Assembly (NCBI GenBank): GCA_025356655.1
Contig: JANXRW010000070.1
Location: 20,385 to 84,384 of the forward strand
Reading direction: 5' to 3'
DNA length: 64,000 nt
From: Betaproteobacteria bacterium
Lineage (GTDB): Bacteria; Pseudomonadota; Gammaproteobacteria; Burkholderiales; SHXO01
This document shows positions 44,460-56,310 of the stretch, in pieces. Below the pieces are notes generated by a model. The model did not search any database. It saw nothing but the letters and a program-made list of their open reading frames with translations, and was not told the origin of the DNA. Numbering within the stretch: position 1 is the stretch's first letter; each line of letters begins with the position of its first letter. A program made the translations under genes and the position numbers.

Positions 44460-44964
44460 GGCCCTTCCGTTGGGCCCCGGCGTCGTGCGCGCCTACGTGG
44501 GCTTGGGCGCAAACTTGGGCGATCCCCGCGCTCAGGTACAGGCCGGCTTCGGCGCGCTGGAGGCTATGCCCGGCACGCGCCTAGCCGGCCGATCCTCGCT
44601 CTACCTCACGGCACCGCAACTGCTGGCGGACCAGCCGGATTTCGTCAATGCCGTGGCGGCGCTTGACACCGCGCTGGGGCCGTGTGAGTTGCTCGAGGCG
44701 TTGCTCCGCGCTGAGCGCGCTCAGGGGCGTGTGCGCGGGATTCCCAACGGTCCGCGTACCCTGGATCTGGATCTCCTGCTCTACGGCGCCTTAGTGGTGC
44801 AGGAGCCAGGGCTGGTCGTTCCCCATCCGCGGCTGGCCGAGCGCGCCTTCGTGCTCCATCCTCTGGCCGAACTGGCCCCAGGGCTCGTCGTACCAGGGCT
44901 GGGACCGCTCGCTGGGCTGTTGCCAGCGACGGCCGGGCAGCGCCTGAGGCAATTGCCGCCATGA
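44452..44964 (+). CDS. folK: 2-amino-4-hydroxy-6-hydroxymethyldihydropteridine pyrophosphokinase
   Basis: FolK transfers pyrophosphate from ATP to the pterin in folate synthesis. VRAYVGLGANLGDPRAQVQA is the start of the domain, RSSLYLTAPQ and QPDFVNAVAALDT follow. The signature GPRTLDLDLLLYG has the two magnesium Asp residues and VPHPRLAERAFVLHPL ends the domain. No ATG is available. TTG 44452 (170 residues) overlaps the pcnB stop by eight bases; GTG 44485 is an alternative. It is co-directional with pcnB and the kinase gene. Confidence 0.9.
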   Translation: MPEALPLGPGVVRAYVGLGANLGDPRAQVQAGFGALEAMPGTRLAGRSSLYLTAPQLLADQPDFVNAVAALDTALGPCELLEALLRAERAQGRVRGIPNGPRTLDLDLLLYGALVVQEPGLVVPHPRLAERAFVLHPLAELAPGLVVPGLGPLAGLLPATAGQRLRQLPP

Positions 44965-45075
44965 GCGGTCGCGCGCGCCCCGATGTTGCGTCGCGCCAGG
45001 CCGGGCGGGGCTGCCCGCTAGGGCTGCGATATTTGCTAGCATGCGCTTCCCCGTGGCGGCCTGCGACGGGCATCC

Positions 45076-45750
45076 TTGAGAGGGCGGCAGCCGCCGCAGG
45101 TGGTGTATCCGGTGCTCGATAAGCTTCGTTATGTGGTGGTGGAAGGGCCCATCGGCGTGGGTAAAACCAGCCTCGCACGCATGCTGAGTCAACGCCTGGA
45201 CGCCGGGCTGCTGCTCGAGGACCCCGAGGCGAATCCTTTTTTAGCCAGCTTCTACCAGGACCCCAAGCGCCACGCTCTGGCGGCGCAGCTGTTCTTCCTG
45301 TTTCAACGCATTGGACAGGTGGGCGGCCTAAAACAACTTGACCTCTTCTCCAGGGCCACCGTCGCGGACTTCCTCTTCGAGAAGGACCCGCTCTTTGCCG
45401 AATTGAACCTCGGCGATGAGGAGCATTCGCTCTATCGGCTCGTCTACGAGCGGCTCGCCCCGCAGGCACCGGTGCCCGATCTGGTGATCTATCTCCAGGC
45501 ATCGCTGGCGTCGCTCTCGAACCGCGTTCGCCGCCGTGGCGCCAATTTTGAGTGGGGGCTGTCCGAGGACTACCTCCGGCGGGTGAGCGAGGCCTATGGC
45601 CGGTTCTTTCATCAGTACCGAGGTGCTCCCGTGCTCATGGTTAACAGCGACCACCTGAATTTCGTCGAGCGTCCCGCAGATTTTGCGCTGCTGGTGGAGC
45701 GCATCGATGCCATGCGCGGGGTGCGCGAATTCTTTTCTCTGCGCCGTTAG
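45076..45750 (+). CDS. Deoxynucleoside kinase family protein
   Basis: This 224-residue P-loop kinase resembles deoxyadenosine/deoxyguanosine and deoxycytidine kinases. The P-loop is VVEGPIGVGKTSLARML. LFSRATVADFLFEKDPLFAE supplies the DRS-like region and LVIYLQASLASLSNRVRRRG the LID arginines. It phosphorylates deoxynucleosides for salvage; the base preference is unknown. The start is uncertain: TTG 45076 or GTG at 45100 or 45103 all lack a strong ribosome-binding site. It lies between folK and panC, as in several betaproteobacteria, which often have panB next; panB is not present here. Confidence 0.85.
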   Translation: MRGRQPPQVVYPVLDKLRYVVVEGPIGVGKTSLARMLSQRLDAGLLLEDPEANPFLASFYQDPKRHALAAQLFFLFQRIGQVGGLKQLDLFSRATVADFLFEKDPLFAELNLGDEEHSLYRLVYERLAPQAPVPDLVIYLQASLASLSNRVRRRGANFEWGLSEDYLRRVSEAYGRFFHQYRGAPVLMVNSDHLNFVERPADFALLVERIDAMRGVREFFSLRR

Positions 45751-45846
45751 GCGCTCGATCTCTCGCGCACGCGCGAAGGCCCTGCAAGAGGCACCTCCGA
45801 TGACCCGAACTACCCCTGGCCCATGGGCCGATTCCAGGAGCGCCCC

Positions 45847-46698
45847 GTGGAGGTCATAACCACAATCGCGGATTTGCGCCGCCGCCTGCGCGATGAGCGC
45901 CAAGTCGCGTGCGTTCCCACGATGGGCAATATCCACGCCGGCCACCTGCGGCTCGTGGCGGAGGCGCATGACCATGCACCTTGCGTGGTGACCACCGTCT
46001 TCGTGAATCCGCTGCAGTTCAACCAGCCCGCTGATTTCACCAGCTACCCGCGGACCTTCGAGGATGATTGCGCGAAACTCGAAGCCGCTGGCGTACACGT
46101 GGTTTTCCACCCGACCGAGGGGCAAATCTATCCGGAGGCCCAAGTCTTCATCGTGGAGCCCCCGCCCATCGCGAACAAGCTCGAGGGCCGTTTCCGGCCA
46201 GGGCACTTCCGTGGCATGACCACGGTGGTGCTTAAGCTGCTCAACATCGTTCAACCCCAGGTGGCGGTGTTCGGCAAGAAGGACTTCCAGCAGTTGCACA
46301 TCGTGCGCCACATGGTCCAGCAGCTGGCGCTGCCGGTGCAGATCGTCGCGGTGGAGACCCTGCGCGCGCCGGACGGCCTCGCGCTTAGTTCGCGCAACCG
46401 CTTCCTGAGCGCCGAGCAGCGCCTCGAAGCGACCCGGCTCTACCGGGCACTGAGTGACTTGAAGGCCGCAATCGAAGCCGGTGACCGGAATTTCGCGGCC
46501 ATGGAGTTTGCCGCGGACGCATCACTCGCACGCTACGGCTGGCAGGTGGACTACGTGGCGCTACGACGCCCGCTCACGCTCACCGCCCCGGAGCCGGGCG
46601 ACCGTGAATTCGTGGGCTTGGGCGCCGCCCGCCTGGGCGAGACCCGCCTCATCGACAATATGGAGATCTTCGCGGCTCAGCCCGTGGGCAACCCATAG
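45847..46698 (+). CDS. panC: Pantothenate synthetase
   Basis: PanC joins pantoate and beta-alanine with ATP to give pantothenate. The 283-residue length with GTG 45847 equals E. coli PanC, and AGGAG lies six bases upstream. ATP-binding signatures are [15 protein letters not shown], with the HxGH-like motif HAGH, and [14 protein letters not shown]. Substrate contacts are in [15 protein letters not shown] and [15 protein letters not shown]. The KMSKS-like [11 protein letters not shown] is also present. The common family motif reads GxLHxGH; here an Ile-His replaces Leu-His. It converges with the ligase gene and overlaps it by 22 bases. Confidence 0.93.
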   Translation: MEVITTIADLRRRLRDERQVACVPTMGNIHAGHLRLVAEAHDHAPCVVTTVFVNPLQFNQPADFTSYPRTFEDDCAKLEAAGVHVVFHPTEGQIYPEAQVFIVEPPPIANKLEGRFRPGHFRGMTTVVLKLLNIVQPQVAVFGKKDFQQLHIVRHMVQQLALPVQIVAVETLRAPDGLALSSRNRFLSAEQRLEATRLYRALSDLKAAIEAGDRNFAAMEFAADASLARYGWQVDYVALRRPLTLTAPEPGDREFVGLGAARLGETRLIDNMEIFAAQPVGNP

Positions 46699-48302
46699 TT
46701 ACGAAACTGCTCGCGCAGGCGCGTCTTGAGTAGTTTTCCGGTGGCGGTGTGGGGGAGTTGGTCAAGGAAGACGACATCGTCCGGGATCCACCACTTCGCC
46801 ACCCGTCCCTCGAAGTAGCGCAGCATCTCCTCGCGCTCCAGCGTGGCACCGGGTTTGCGCACCACCAGGAGCAGCGGGCGCTCATCCCATTTGGGGTGAG
46901 GCACGCCCACCACCGCCGCCTCGGCCACGGCTGGATGGCCTACCGCCGTGTTTTCCAGGTCGATGGAACTGATCCACTCGCCACCGGACTTGATCACATC
47001 CTTGGAACGGTCGGTGATCTGCATGTAACCGTCGCCGTCGATGGTGGCCACGTCGCCCGTAGGAAACCAGCCATCGATCAGCGGATCGCCGCCCTCACCG
47101 CGGAAGTACTGGCGGCAGATCCAGGGGCCGCGCACCATCAGGTTGCCGTAGGCTTGCCCATCGTGGGGTAACGCCTTGCCGTCGTCGTCGATGATCTTCA
47201 TCTCCACGCCGTGGATGGGGCGCCCCTGCTTGCCTTGCAGTGCAAGGCGCTGCTCAGCATCGAGCGCGGCGTGCTTAGCTTTGAAGGAGTTGACCGTGCC
47301 CAGCGGACTGAGCTCCGTCATACCCCAGGCGTGCAATACCTGCACGCCGTAATCCTGCTCGAAGCTGCGGATCATGGCCGGTGGACAGGCGGATCCGCCG
47401 ATGACCGTGCGGCGTAAGGTGCTAAAACGCAGGCCGTTGCGCTCCATGTGCTGCAACAGGCCTAGCCATACCGTGGGAACGCCGGCGGAACAGGTCACCC
47501 CCTCTGTCTCGAAGAGCTCATGGATGCTGGCGCCGTCCATGGCCGCCCCGGGGAACACCAGCTTCGCGCCCGTGAGCGCGCAGCTGTAAGGCAGCCCCCA
47601 GGCGTTGACATGGAACATCGGCACTACCGGCAGAATCACGTCACGCGCGGAGAGGTTCAGTGCATCGGGCAAGCAGGCAGCAAAGGCGTGCAGCACAGTG
47701 GAACGGTGGCTGAAGAGCACGCCCTTGGGATTGCCCGTAGTCCCCGAGGTGTAGCACAGCGACGAGGCGCTATTCTCGTCCAGCTCAGGCCACTCGAATT
47801 CATCGCCGTGGCCGTGGATCAGGTCCTCGTAGCACAGCAGATTCGGCAGCGTCGAGGCCGGCATGTGCTCCCGGTCGGTCATGAGCACCCATCCGGACAC
47901 ACCCGGGCACAGGGGTGCGAGTTTTTCCACGAGAGGTAAGAAGGTGAGGTCGAGGAAGACAAACCGATCTTCAGCGTGATTGATGATGTAGGTGATCTGC
48001 TCGGGAAACAGCCTCGGGTTGATGGTGTGGCACACCGCGGCCGATCCCGACACCGCGTAGTAGATCTCGAAGTGACGGTACCCGTTCCAGGCCAGGGTGC
48101 CCACGCGCTCGCCGGGCTTCACGCCCAATGCCGCCAACGCGTTGGCCAACTGCCGAATGCGCCCGTGGGCGTCGGCGTAGGTGTACCGGTGGATGCCGCC
48201 CTCGATGCGGCGGGAGACGATCTCCGTGTCGCCATGGAAGTTCGCGGCGTGACGGATCAATGCGGATATAGTCAACGGCAGATTCATCATCAGGCCCTGC
48301 AT
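46677..48302 (-). CDS. Acyl-CoA ligase (AMP-forming fatty/organic acid:CoA ligase)
   Basis: This 541-residue ANL-family enzyme activates a carboxylic acid to its CoA thioester using ATP. AMP-binding motifs are [45 protein letters not shown] and [18 protein letters not shown]. The C-terminal catalytic Lys is in [21 protein letters not shown] lies ten bases ahead of ATG 48302. The pattern [13 protein letters not shown] fits medium- or long-chain fatty-acid ligases, but the substrate is unknown. It is divergent from livK and supplies the CoA-ester step for the beta-oxidation genes to its right. Confidence 0.9.
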   Translation of the reverse strand: MQGLMMNLPLTISALIRHAANFHGDTEIVSRRIEGGIHRYTYADAHGRIRQLANALAALGVKPGERVGTLAWNGYRHFEIYYAVSGSAAVCHTINPRLFPEQITYIINHAEDRFVFLDLTFLPLVEKLAPLCPGVSGWVLMTDREHMPASTLPNLLCYEDLIHGHGDEFEWPELDENSASSLCYTSGTTGNPKGVLFSHRSTVLHAFAACLPDALNLSARDVILPVVPMFHVNAWGLPYSCALTGAKLVFPGAAMDGASIHELFETEGVTCSAGVPTVWLGLLQHMERNGLRFSTLRRTVIGGSACPPAMIRSFEQDYGVQVLHAWGMTELSPLGTVNSFKAKHAALDAEQRLALQGKQGRPIHGVEMKIIDDDGKALPHDGQAYGNLMVRGPWICRQYFRGEGGDPLIDGWFPTGDVATIDGDGYMQITDRSKDVIKSGGEWISSIDLENTAVGHPAVAEAAVVGVPHPKWDERPLLLVVRKPGATLEREEMLRYFEGRVAKWWIPDDVVFLDQLPHTATGKLLKTRLREQFRNYGLPTG

Positions 48303-48544
48303 GAGGAGCACCTCCGGTAGCGTGTGCAGGTGGAATCACCGCTTGATTCTAGCAGTTATGGGGGCCACGGCCGCGCCTTGGCGGGCGCCCGGTTTCGGTT
48401 GCCAATCGCCGGAGTTTGTAAGTAGAATCCGGCGCAACGGGGCAGGCCCGCGCCCGCCCGCAGCCGAAGCGCAGGCGCTCTCCGAAGCGCACACAAAAAC
48501 ATCACTGTCGGCTTATCGAGGGGGCCCCTGGGGCCCAACTAATC

Positions 48545-49798
48545 ATGCCAAGGATTCCCGTTCTGTTTCGTTGCGGCGCGGTACTTTTCGCCGCGCTTTG
48601 TTGCGGCGCAGCGCAGGCCGCTGACCCCATCGTCCTGGGCTTTGTGGACGGGCTCAGCGGTTCCTTTGCCAATGTGGGCGAAGCGGGGCTGCGCCACCTG
48701 CAGATCGCCGTGGAGGATGTCAACGCCCGGGGCGGGGTGCTGGGTGGGCGCAAGTTCGAGGTGCTCAGTTTCGACACCAAGAGCAGCGCGCAGGAGGCCC
48801 AGCTTGTATTCAAGCAGGCCGTCGATCGCGGCGTTCGCTATATCTTTCAGGGCAACGGCTCCAACGTCGCGTTGGCGCTCTCCGAGGCGGTTGCCAAGAA
48901 CAACGCGCGCGATCCGGGTCAGGCCGTGCTCTTCATGAACTTTGCCGCGGTGGACCCCGCACTCACCAACGAGCGTTGCAACTTCTGGCACTTCCGGCTC
49001 GATGCCGATAGCGACATGAAGATGCAGGCGGTGACCAACTACATCGCGCGCCAACCCGGGGTGCGCAAGATCTACCTCATCAACCAGGACTATTCCTTCG
49101 GCCAGTCGGTGGCGCGTACGGCGCGCGCCATGCTGCTCGCGAAGCGGCCCGACATCCAAGTGGTGGGAGACGACCTGCACCCCATGGGCAAGGTCAAGGA
49201 CTTTGCGCCTTATGTGGCGAAGATCAAGGCCTCGGGCGCCGACACCGTGATCACCGGCAACTGGGGCAACGATATCAACCTGCTGGTCAAGGCCGGCCGG
49301 GATGCCGGGCTCGCGGTGGACTACTACACCTACTATGCCGGCGGCTTCGGCGCGGTGAGCGTGTTGGGCGAAGCGGGCGTGAATCACACCAAGCAGGTCA
49401 CCATTTGGCATCCCAACATCGGCGGACGGGGTGCTGCCGAGCACTTTCAGGCCTATCGGAAGCGCTTCCCAGAGGGCCGTGAAGATCTCTACTACGCGGC
49501 GATCCGCCACGGTGTCGAGTTGCTCGCCGCGGCCATCGAGCGGGCCCGCTCGACCGAGCCGCTCGCCGTGGCCCGGGCCCTGGAGGGCCTTCGCATCGAC
49601 CAGGACGCGGGCGAGCTGTACGTGCGCGCGGACAACCACCAAGTGATCCAGCCCATTTTTCTGTCGACGCTGGTGAAGGCCAACGGTAAGGATGTGCGCT
49701 TCGACGCGGAGAAGACCGGCTTTGGATTCCGCACCGACGCCCGGGTCGAAGGCCGCGACACCTTGCTTCCCACAGCCTGTAAGATGCAGAGGCCCTGA
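48545..49798 (+). CDS. livK: Branched-chain-type ABC transporter substrate-binding protein (LivK-like)
   Basis: This 417-residue periplasmic binding protein has a signal peptide ending AAQA-AD. DPIVLGFVDGLSGSFANVGE and LGGRKFEVLSFDTKSSA are LivK-like. The conserved region DTVITGNWGNDINLL and the tail with EALEGLRI-like ARALEGLRIDQDAG are also visible. In clusters with acyl-CoA genes such binding proteins often take aromatic or other organic acids rather than branched-chain amino acids; that is inference here. It begins a five-gene importer set. Confidence 0.88.
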   Translation: MPRIPVLFRCGAVLFAALCCGAAQAADPIVLGFVDGLSGSFANVGEAGLRHLQIAVEDVNARGGVLGGRKFEVLSFDTKSSAQEAQLVFKQAVDRGVRYIFQGNGSNVALALSEAVAKNNARDPGQAVLFMNFAAVDPALTNERCNFWHFRLDADSDMKMQAVTNYIARQPGVRKIYLINQDYSFGQSVARTARAMLLAKRPDIQVVGDDLHPMGKVKDFAPYVAKIKASGADTVITGNWGNDINLLVKAGRDAGLAVDYYTYYAGGFGAVSVLGEAGVNHTKQVTIWHPNIGGRGAAEHFQAYRKRFPEGREDLYYAAIRHGVELLAAAIERARSTEPLAVARALEGLRIDQDAGELYVRADNHQVIQPIFLSTLVKANGKDVRFDAEKTGFGFRTDARVEGRDTLLPTACKMQRP

Positions 49799-49852
49799 GG
49801 GTCGCCACTGCCGGGCGGCAGCACCCAGGCGCGGATAGGGAGACAAGACCTC

Positions 49853-50800
49853 GTGGAATTCTTTGTTGTCCAGTTGCTCAACAGCCTCTCCTACGGGCTG
49901 CTGCTGTTCATGCTCTCGAGCGGGCTCACCCTGATCTTCAGCATGATGGGGGTGCTCAACTTCGCCCACGCGAGCTTCTACATGCTGGGTGCCTATTTTG
50001 CCTATCAGATCAGCCGCTATGTGGGGTTCTGGCCGGCGCTGGCGATCGCTCCCTTGCTGGTCGGCGCCCTGGGGGCGATGACCGAGCGCTTCGGGCTCCG
50101 CACCGTGCACAAGTACGGCCACGTGGCGGAACTGCTGTTTACCTTCGGTCTGTTCTACCTGATCGAGGAGGTGGTGCACTTGGTCTGGGGGCGCGCCCCG
50201 GTCGACTACCGCATTCCCCAGGCGCTGGACTTTGCCGCATTCACTATCTTCAGCACCAGCTACCCCGCCTATCGGGTGTTCATGATGGGCGTATCCGTGG
50301 CCATGCTGTTGGGCTTGTTTCTGCTGCTCACGCGCACGCGTATCGGAACCATTATCCAGGCCTCGCTCACCCATCCCCACATGGTCGAGGCGCTCGGGCA
50401 TGACGTTCCGCGCATCTTCATGCTGGTCTTTGGCGGCGGGGCGGCCCTGGCCGGCGTGGCGGGGGTCATCGGCGGTAACGCCTTCGTTACCGAGCCTGGG
50501 ATGGCCTCCGCGGTTGGCAGCATCGTATTCGTGGTGGTGGTGTTCGGCGGCATGGGTTCGCTCGCGGGGGCCTTTGTCGCCTCGCTCTTCTTCGGCGCCA
50601 TCCAGACCTACACGGTAGCCATGGACTACTCGCTGCTGGATTTGGCTGCCCGGCTGGGAATGGGAATCGCGGCCGACTCGCCCGTGCGTGGGTTGCTCTC
50701 CGTGAGCGTGGCGCAGACCGCCCCGGTATTGCCTTACCTGCTCATGGTGTTGATGCTTATCGTCCGGCCCACGGGCCTTATGGGAACGCGGGAGACCTGA
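49853..50800 (+). CDS. livH: Branched-chain-type ABC transporter permease, LivH-like
   Basis: This 315-residue inner-membrane permease has about eight hydrophobic segments and typical LivH start residues VVQLLNSLSYGLLLFMLSSG followed by SMMGVLNFAHASFYMLGAY. A late FGGMGSLAGAF contacts the ATPases. The start is GTG 49853, with GGGAGA ten bases upstream. livM follows two bases after the stop. Confidence 0.9.
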   Translation: MEFFVVQLLNSLSYGLLLFMLSSGLTLIFSMMGVLNFAHASFYMLGAYFAYQISRYVGFWPALAIAPLLVGALGAMTERFGLRTVHKYGHVAELLFTFGLFYLIEEVVHLVWGRAPVDYRIPQALDFAAFTIFSTSYPAYRVFMMGVSVAMLLGLFLLLTRTRIGTIIQASLTHPHMVEALGHDVPRIFMLVFGGGAALAGVAGVIGGNAFVTEPGMASAVGSIVFVVVVFGGMGSLAGAFVASLFFGAIQTYTVAMDYSLLDLAARLGMGIAADSPVRGLLSVSVAQTAPVLPYLLMVLMLIVRPTGLMGTRET

Positions 50801-50802
50801 GC

Positions 50803-52065
50803 ATGACCCTTTCACCGTTTCTACGCCGCCTCGGGCTTTGGGGAATCACCGCGCTGGTGATGGTGGTTCTGCCGCTACTGCTGCGGCAGGGTTTCGCGCT
50901 ATCCATGCTGAGCCAGATGGGCATCGCGGTCATCTTCGCCTTGTCCTACAACATGCTGCTCGGACAAACGGGCATGCTCTCCTTCGGCCACGCGGTCTAT
51001 TACGGGTTGGGTGCCTACTTCTCGGCGCATGCCTTGAATGCCATCGGCGCCGGCAAGCTGGGCATCCCGGTGACGCTGTTGCCCCTGGTGGGCGGGGTCG
51101 CCGGGCTTAGCTTCGGAATAGTCTTCGGCTACGTCACCACCAAGCGCTCGGGCACGCCCTTCGCCATGATCTCGCTGGGTATCGCCGAGATGGTGGCCGC
51201 CTGTGCGCTGATGTTCCCCGGCTTCTTCGGCGGGGAGGGGGGAATCGCTACCAACCGCCAAGTGGGCAGCGCCTGGCTGGGCATCACCTACGGTCCGCAA
51301 ATCCAGGTCTACTACTTGATCGCCGGTTGGTGTCTGCTCAGCATGATCGCCATGTTCGCGCTCACCCACACCCCCCTGGGGCGTATGGCCAACGCCGTGC
51401 GCGACAACGCCGAGCGGGTGCGCTTCGTGGGCTACAACCCCACCCGGATTCGCTTCATGATGCTCTGCCTGTCAACTTTCTTCGCTGGCGTGGCGGGGGG
51501 GCTTGGCGCGATCAACTACGAGCTCGTCACCGCGGAGAACGTGGGCACGGTGGTGTCCGGCAACGTCCTCGTGATGGCTTTCATCGGCGGGGTCGGGCAT
51601 TTCTTCGGGCCGATCATCGGGGCCGTCCTGGTCTCCTTCCTGCAGTCGGCCCTATCCAGCTACACGCAGGCTTGGCTGCTCTACTTCGGACTTTTCTTTA
51701 TGGTTATGGTCCTGTTCGCGCCCGGCGGTATGGCCAGCCTGATCATGATCCACGCACCGGTTGTGCGCGCCAAACGAATGGGCACACTCGCCCTGCCTTA
51801 CCTGGTGTCCGGCCTGTTGGCCCTGGTGATGCTGGCGGGGCTGGTCGGGTTGGTGGAAATGATCTACTTCCTCGAAACCGGCGCCGAGGTCGGCAAACCG
51901 CTCAAGCTATTCGGGCTCGCCCTGATGCCCTCGACGACCGGACCGTGGGTGGGGGCCATGGCGGTCATGCTGGGCGGCGCCGCCGCTTTCGCCTGGTCGC
52001 TGCGGCTGGTGCGCGATGCCTGGGCGAGGGTGCACGCCTACCTCCAGGTGCAGGAGGGGCTATGA
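50803..52065 (+). CDS. livM: Branched-chain-type ABC transporter permease, LivM-like
   Basis: This 420-residue membrane protein is longer than many LivM. The core has FALSYNMLLGQTGMLSFGHA, the family hallmark, and then RMANAVRDNAERVRFVGYNP and FIGGVGHFFGPIIGAVLV. An extra C-terminal part after about residue 315 has two further hydrophobic segments. The stop overlaps the livG ATG as ATGA (52062-52065). Confidence 0.9.
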   Translation: MTLSPFLRRLGLWGITALVMVVLPLLLRQGFALSMLSQMGIAVIFALSYNMLLGQTGMLSFGHAVYYGLGAYFSAHALNAIGAGKLGIPVTLLPLVGGVAGLSFGIVFGYVTTKRSGTPFAMISLGIAEMVAACALMFPGFFGGEGGIATNRQVGSAWLGITYGPQIQVYYLIAGWCLLSMIAMFALTHTPLGRMANAVRDNAERVRFVGYNPTRIRFMMLCLSTFFAGVAGGLGAINYELVTAENVGTVVSGNVLVMAFIGGVGHFFGPIIGAVLVSFLQSALSSYTQAWLLYFGLFFMVMVLFAPGGMASLIMIHAPVVRAKRMGTLALPYLVSGLLALVMLAGLVGLVEMIYFLETGAEVGKPLKLFGLALMPSTTGPWVGAMAVMLGGAAAFAWSLRLVRDAWARVHAYLQVQEGL

Positions 52066-52811
52066 GCGCCCCGGCACTGGAACTACGCGCCGTCCACAAG
52101 TCCTTCGGCAAGACGGCGATCATCAATGGGGTCGATCTGTCCATTGCCAAGGGCGAGCGCCACGCCATTATAGGTCCCAACGGGGCCGGCAAATCCACGC
52201 TCTTCAACCTGATCAGTGCGCGCTTCCCCTTGACCTCGGGCGACATCGTCCTGCACGGCGAGCCTGTCACGGGTTTGCCACCCCAGGAGATCAACCGCCG
52301 GGGGCTCGGCCGAAGCTTTCAGATCACCAACATCTTTCCGCGCCTGTCCGTGTTCGAGAACGTGCGCTGCGCGGTGTTGTGGTCCATGGGATATCGCTAC
52401 TCGTTCTGGCATCGGGTGAGCGCCCTGCGGGCGGTGCGCGAGCGGGCCGACGAGGTCGTCTCGCTCATCGGGATGGAGCGGCGTCGCGACCGGTTGGCCG
52501 GCGTGCTCTCCTACGCCGAGCAGCGCGCGCTGGAGATCGGGGTGACGGTGGCCGGCGGGGCCGACGTGATCCTGCTCGACGAACCCACCGCTGGCATGAG
52601 CCGCAGCGAGACTGAAGATGCGGTCGAACTGATTCGCACCGTCTCCGAAGGCAAGACCTTGGTCATGGTGGAGCACGACATGGGGGTGGTGTTCGGTTTG
52701 GCTGATCGTATCTCCGTGCTGGTCTACGGCCGGGTGCTTGCCTCCGACGTCCCCACTGCGATCCGCTCCAACAAGGCGGTACAGGAAGCTTACCTGGGAG
52801 CCGAAGACTGA
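52062..52811 (+). CDS. livG: Branched-chain-type ABC transporter ATP-binding protein, LivG-like
   Basis: This 249-residue ATPase has Walker A in IIGPNGAGKSTLFNLI and the LivG insertion NRRGLGRSFQITNIFPRLSV. The signature region LSYAEQRALEIG replaces the usual LSGGQ, which is a LivG-type variation also seen in homologues as LSYGEQR. Walker B is DVILLDEPTAGMS and the H-loop is MVEHDMGVVF. ATG 52062 overlaps the livM stop, with AGGAGG seven bases ahead. Confidence 0.92.
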   Translation: MSAPALELRAVHKSFGKTAIINGVDLSIAKGERHAIIGPNGAGKSTLFNLISARFPLTSGDIVLHGEPVTGLPPQEINRRGLGRSFQITNIFPRLSVFENVRCAVLWSMGYRYSFWHRVSALRAVRERADEVVSLIGMERRRDRLAGVLSYAEQRALEIGVTVAGGADVILLDEPTAGMSRSETEDAVELIRTVSEGKTLVMVEHDMGVVFGLADRISVLVYGRVLASDVPTAIRSNKAVQEAYLGAED

Positions 52812-53506
52812 TGCTCGACGTGCGTGATCTGCATGCCTACTACGGCAAGAGCCACATTCTGCACGGCGTGGACATGAAGGTGGCCGAGGGGGAGATCGTG
52901 AGCCTGCTCGGGCGAAATGGCGCGGGCCGCTCGACCACCATCAAGGCCATCCTCGGGCAGGTGGTGCTGGAGGGCTCGGTACGCTTCCGGGGAGAGGAGA
53001 TGGCCGGCCTCAAGACCTTCCAGATCGCTCGCAAGGGCGTGGGCTACGTCCCAGAAAACCGCGACATCTTCCCCACGCTCACGGTGCGACAAAACCTCGT
53101 ACTGGGCATGAAGGGGACGCGTGAGCGCGGCCGCTGGAAACTCGATGACATGTATCGGCTTTTTCCGGTCCTGAAGCAGCGAGCCGACGCGCCTGCTGGA
53201 GTGATGTCCGGCGGCGAGCAGCAGATGCTCACCCTGTGCCGTACCCTGATGGGTGACCCCGATCTGGTGATGATCGACGAGCCCACCGAAGGGCTCGCCC
53301 CGCGTATCGTGGAGCAGGTGGCGGAGCTCTTCGACGAGATGAAGAGCCGCGGTGTCTCCATCCTGCTCGTGGAGCAGAAACTCGCCATCGCGTTGCGCAT
53401 CTCGCAGCGCCTCTACGTCATGGGACATGGCCGCATCGTCTTCGAGGGCACGCCCCAGGAACTGCGGACCGACGATTCCGTGCGCAAGGAGTGGCTCGAG
53501 GTCTGA
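52811..53506 (+). CDS. livF: Branched-chain-type ABC transporter ATP-binding protein, LivF-like
   Basis: This 231-residue ATPase has YYGKSHILHGVDMKV, a Walker A in LLGRNGAGRSTTIKAI, the signature MSGGEQQMLTLCRTLM and Walker B LVMIDEPTEGLAP. The Walker A Lys is replaced: the motif reads GRNGAGRST rather than GRNGAGKST. That substitution is seen in some LivF homologues, but it should be checked. The TGATG overlap with livG indicates coupling. The fused beta-oxidation gene follows after 47 bases. Confidence 0.9.
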   Translation: MLDVRDLHAYYGKSHILHGVDMKVAEGEIVSLLGRNGAGRSTTIKAILGQVVLEGSVRFRGEEMAGLKTFQIARKGVGYVPENRDIFPTLTVRQNLVLGMKGTRERGRWKLDDMYRLFPVLKQRADAPAGVMSGGEQQMLTLCRTLMGDPDLVMIDEPTEGLAPRIVEQVAELFDEMKSRGVSILLVEQKLAIALRISQRLYVMGHGRIVFEGTPQELRTDDSVRKEWLEV

Positions 53507-53553
53507 GCCCCGCCGCAGCCCCCTCCCGTCGCAGTAATTGTGAGGATCTATCC

Positions 53554-55659
<2,106 letters not shown>

Positions 55660-55703
55660 CCGGGGCGACCCGCGACCTGAGCGGCCAACCAAAGGAATCG
55701 GAT

Positions 55704-56225
55704 ATGCGCATGATCAGAAGGCTTTCGCTCGCGGCACTCTTGGTGTTGGTTGCGGCCTGCGGCCCGACCGCGAAGCGGCCGGAGCCCGGCCCGCAGCCCT
55801 CTGCTTCCCGAGTCGAGGCGCAGGTGGTGGAACTCACTAACCGCTTTCGCCACGAGCAAGGCCTCCCGCCCCTGGCCGTGAGCGCCCCGCTAGCCGCCGT
55901 GGCGCACCGCCACGCCGCCAACATGGCGCGGCGCAATCGCTACGGCGACAGTGGCGACAACGGCCATGTCATGGATGGCAAGACGTATGAGGACCGCGCC
56001 CGGGAGGGAGGGTACGTCTTTGCCGCCCTGGCAGAGAATGTGGGAACGCTCTGGGGGAAGGAGATCCCCGCTGAGGAAATGGTGGAGAAATGGAAGCACT
56101 CCCCAGGTCATCGCGCCAACATGGTGAGCGACCGGGTGACGGAGATCGGCGTCGGTGCCGTCCCCAGCGCCGAGGGACACTGGTACCTCGTACAGGTGTT
56201 CGGCGGCCCGAAAGTGCCCCACTAA
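55704..56225 (+). CDS. CAP/SCP-domain lipoprotein
   Basis: This 173-residue protein has a lipoprotein signal peptide with lipobox LVAAC (Cys20). The cysteine-rich secretory/PR-1-like (CAP) domain contains VELTNRFRHEQGLPPL, HRHAANMARRN, AENVGTL and KWKHSPGHRANMVSDRVTEI, with the conserved HANM-type and GHR motifs. YLVQVFG ends the domain. CAP proteins in bacteria are poorly characterised; some act in envelope or virulence processes. It interrupts the beta-oxidation set but runs in the same direction, 44 bases after the fused enzyme gene. Confidence 0.88.
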   Translation: MRMIRRLSLAALLVLVAACGPTAKRPEPGPQPSASRVEAQVVELTNRFRHEQGLPPLAVSAPLAAVAHRHAANMARRNRYGDSGDNGHVMDGKTYEDRAREGGYVFAALAENVGTLWGKEIPAEEMVEKWKHSPGHRANMVSDRVTEIGVGAVPSAEGHWYLVQVFGGPKVPH

Positions 56226-56310
56226 GCCTCCGGGTTTTCCCCCCAGCTCGCGGGGGCGGCTGTTACGGGCCGCCCCGCAACCGGGCCCAATGCCCCCGCG
56301 GGCAGCGCGC

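Noticed and set aside
48539..50815. 758-codon open frame antisense to livK and livH
   Set aside because: It is rich in His, Arg and Gln with no motif and runs straight across two clear plus-strand genes.
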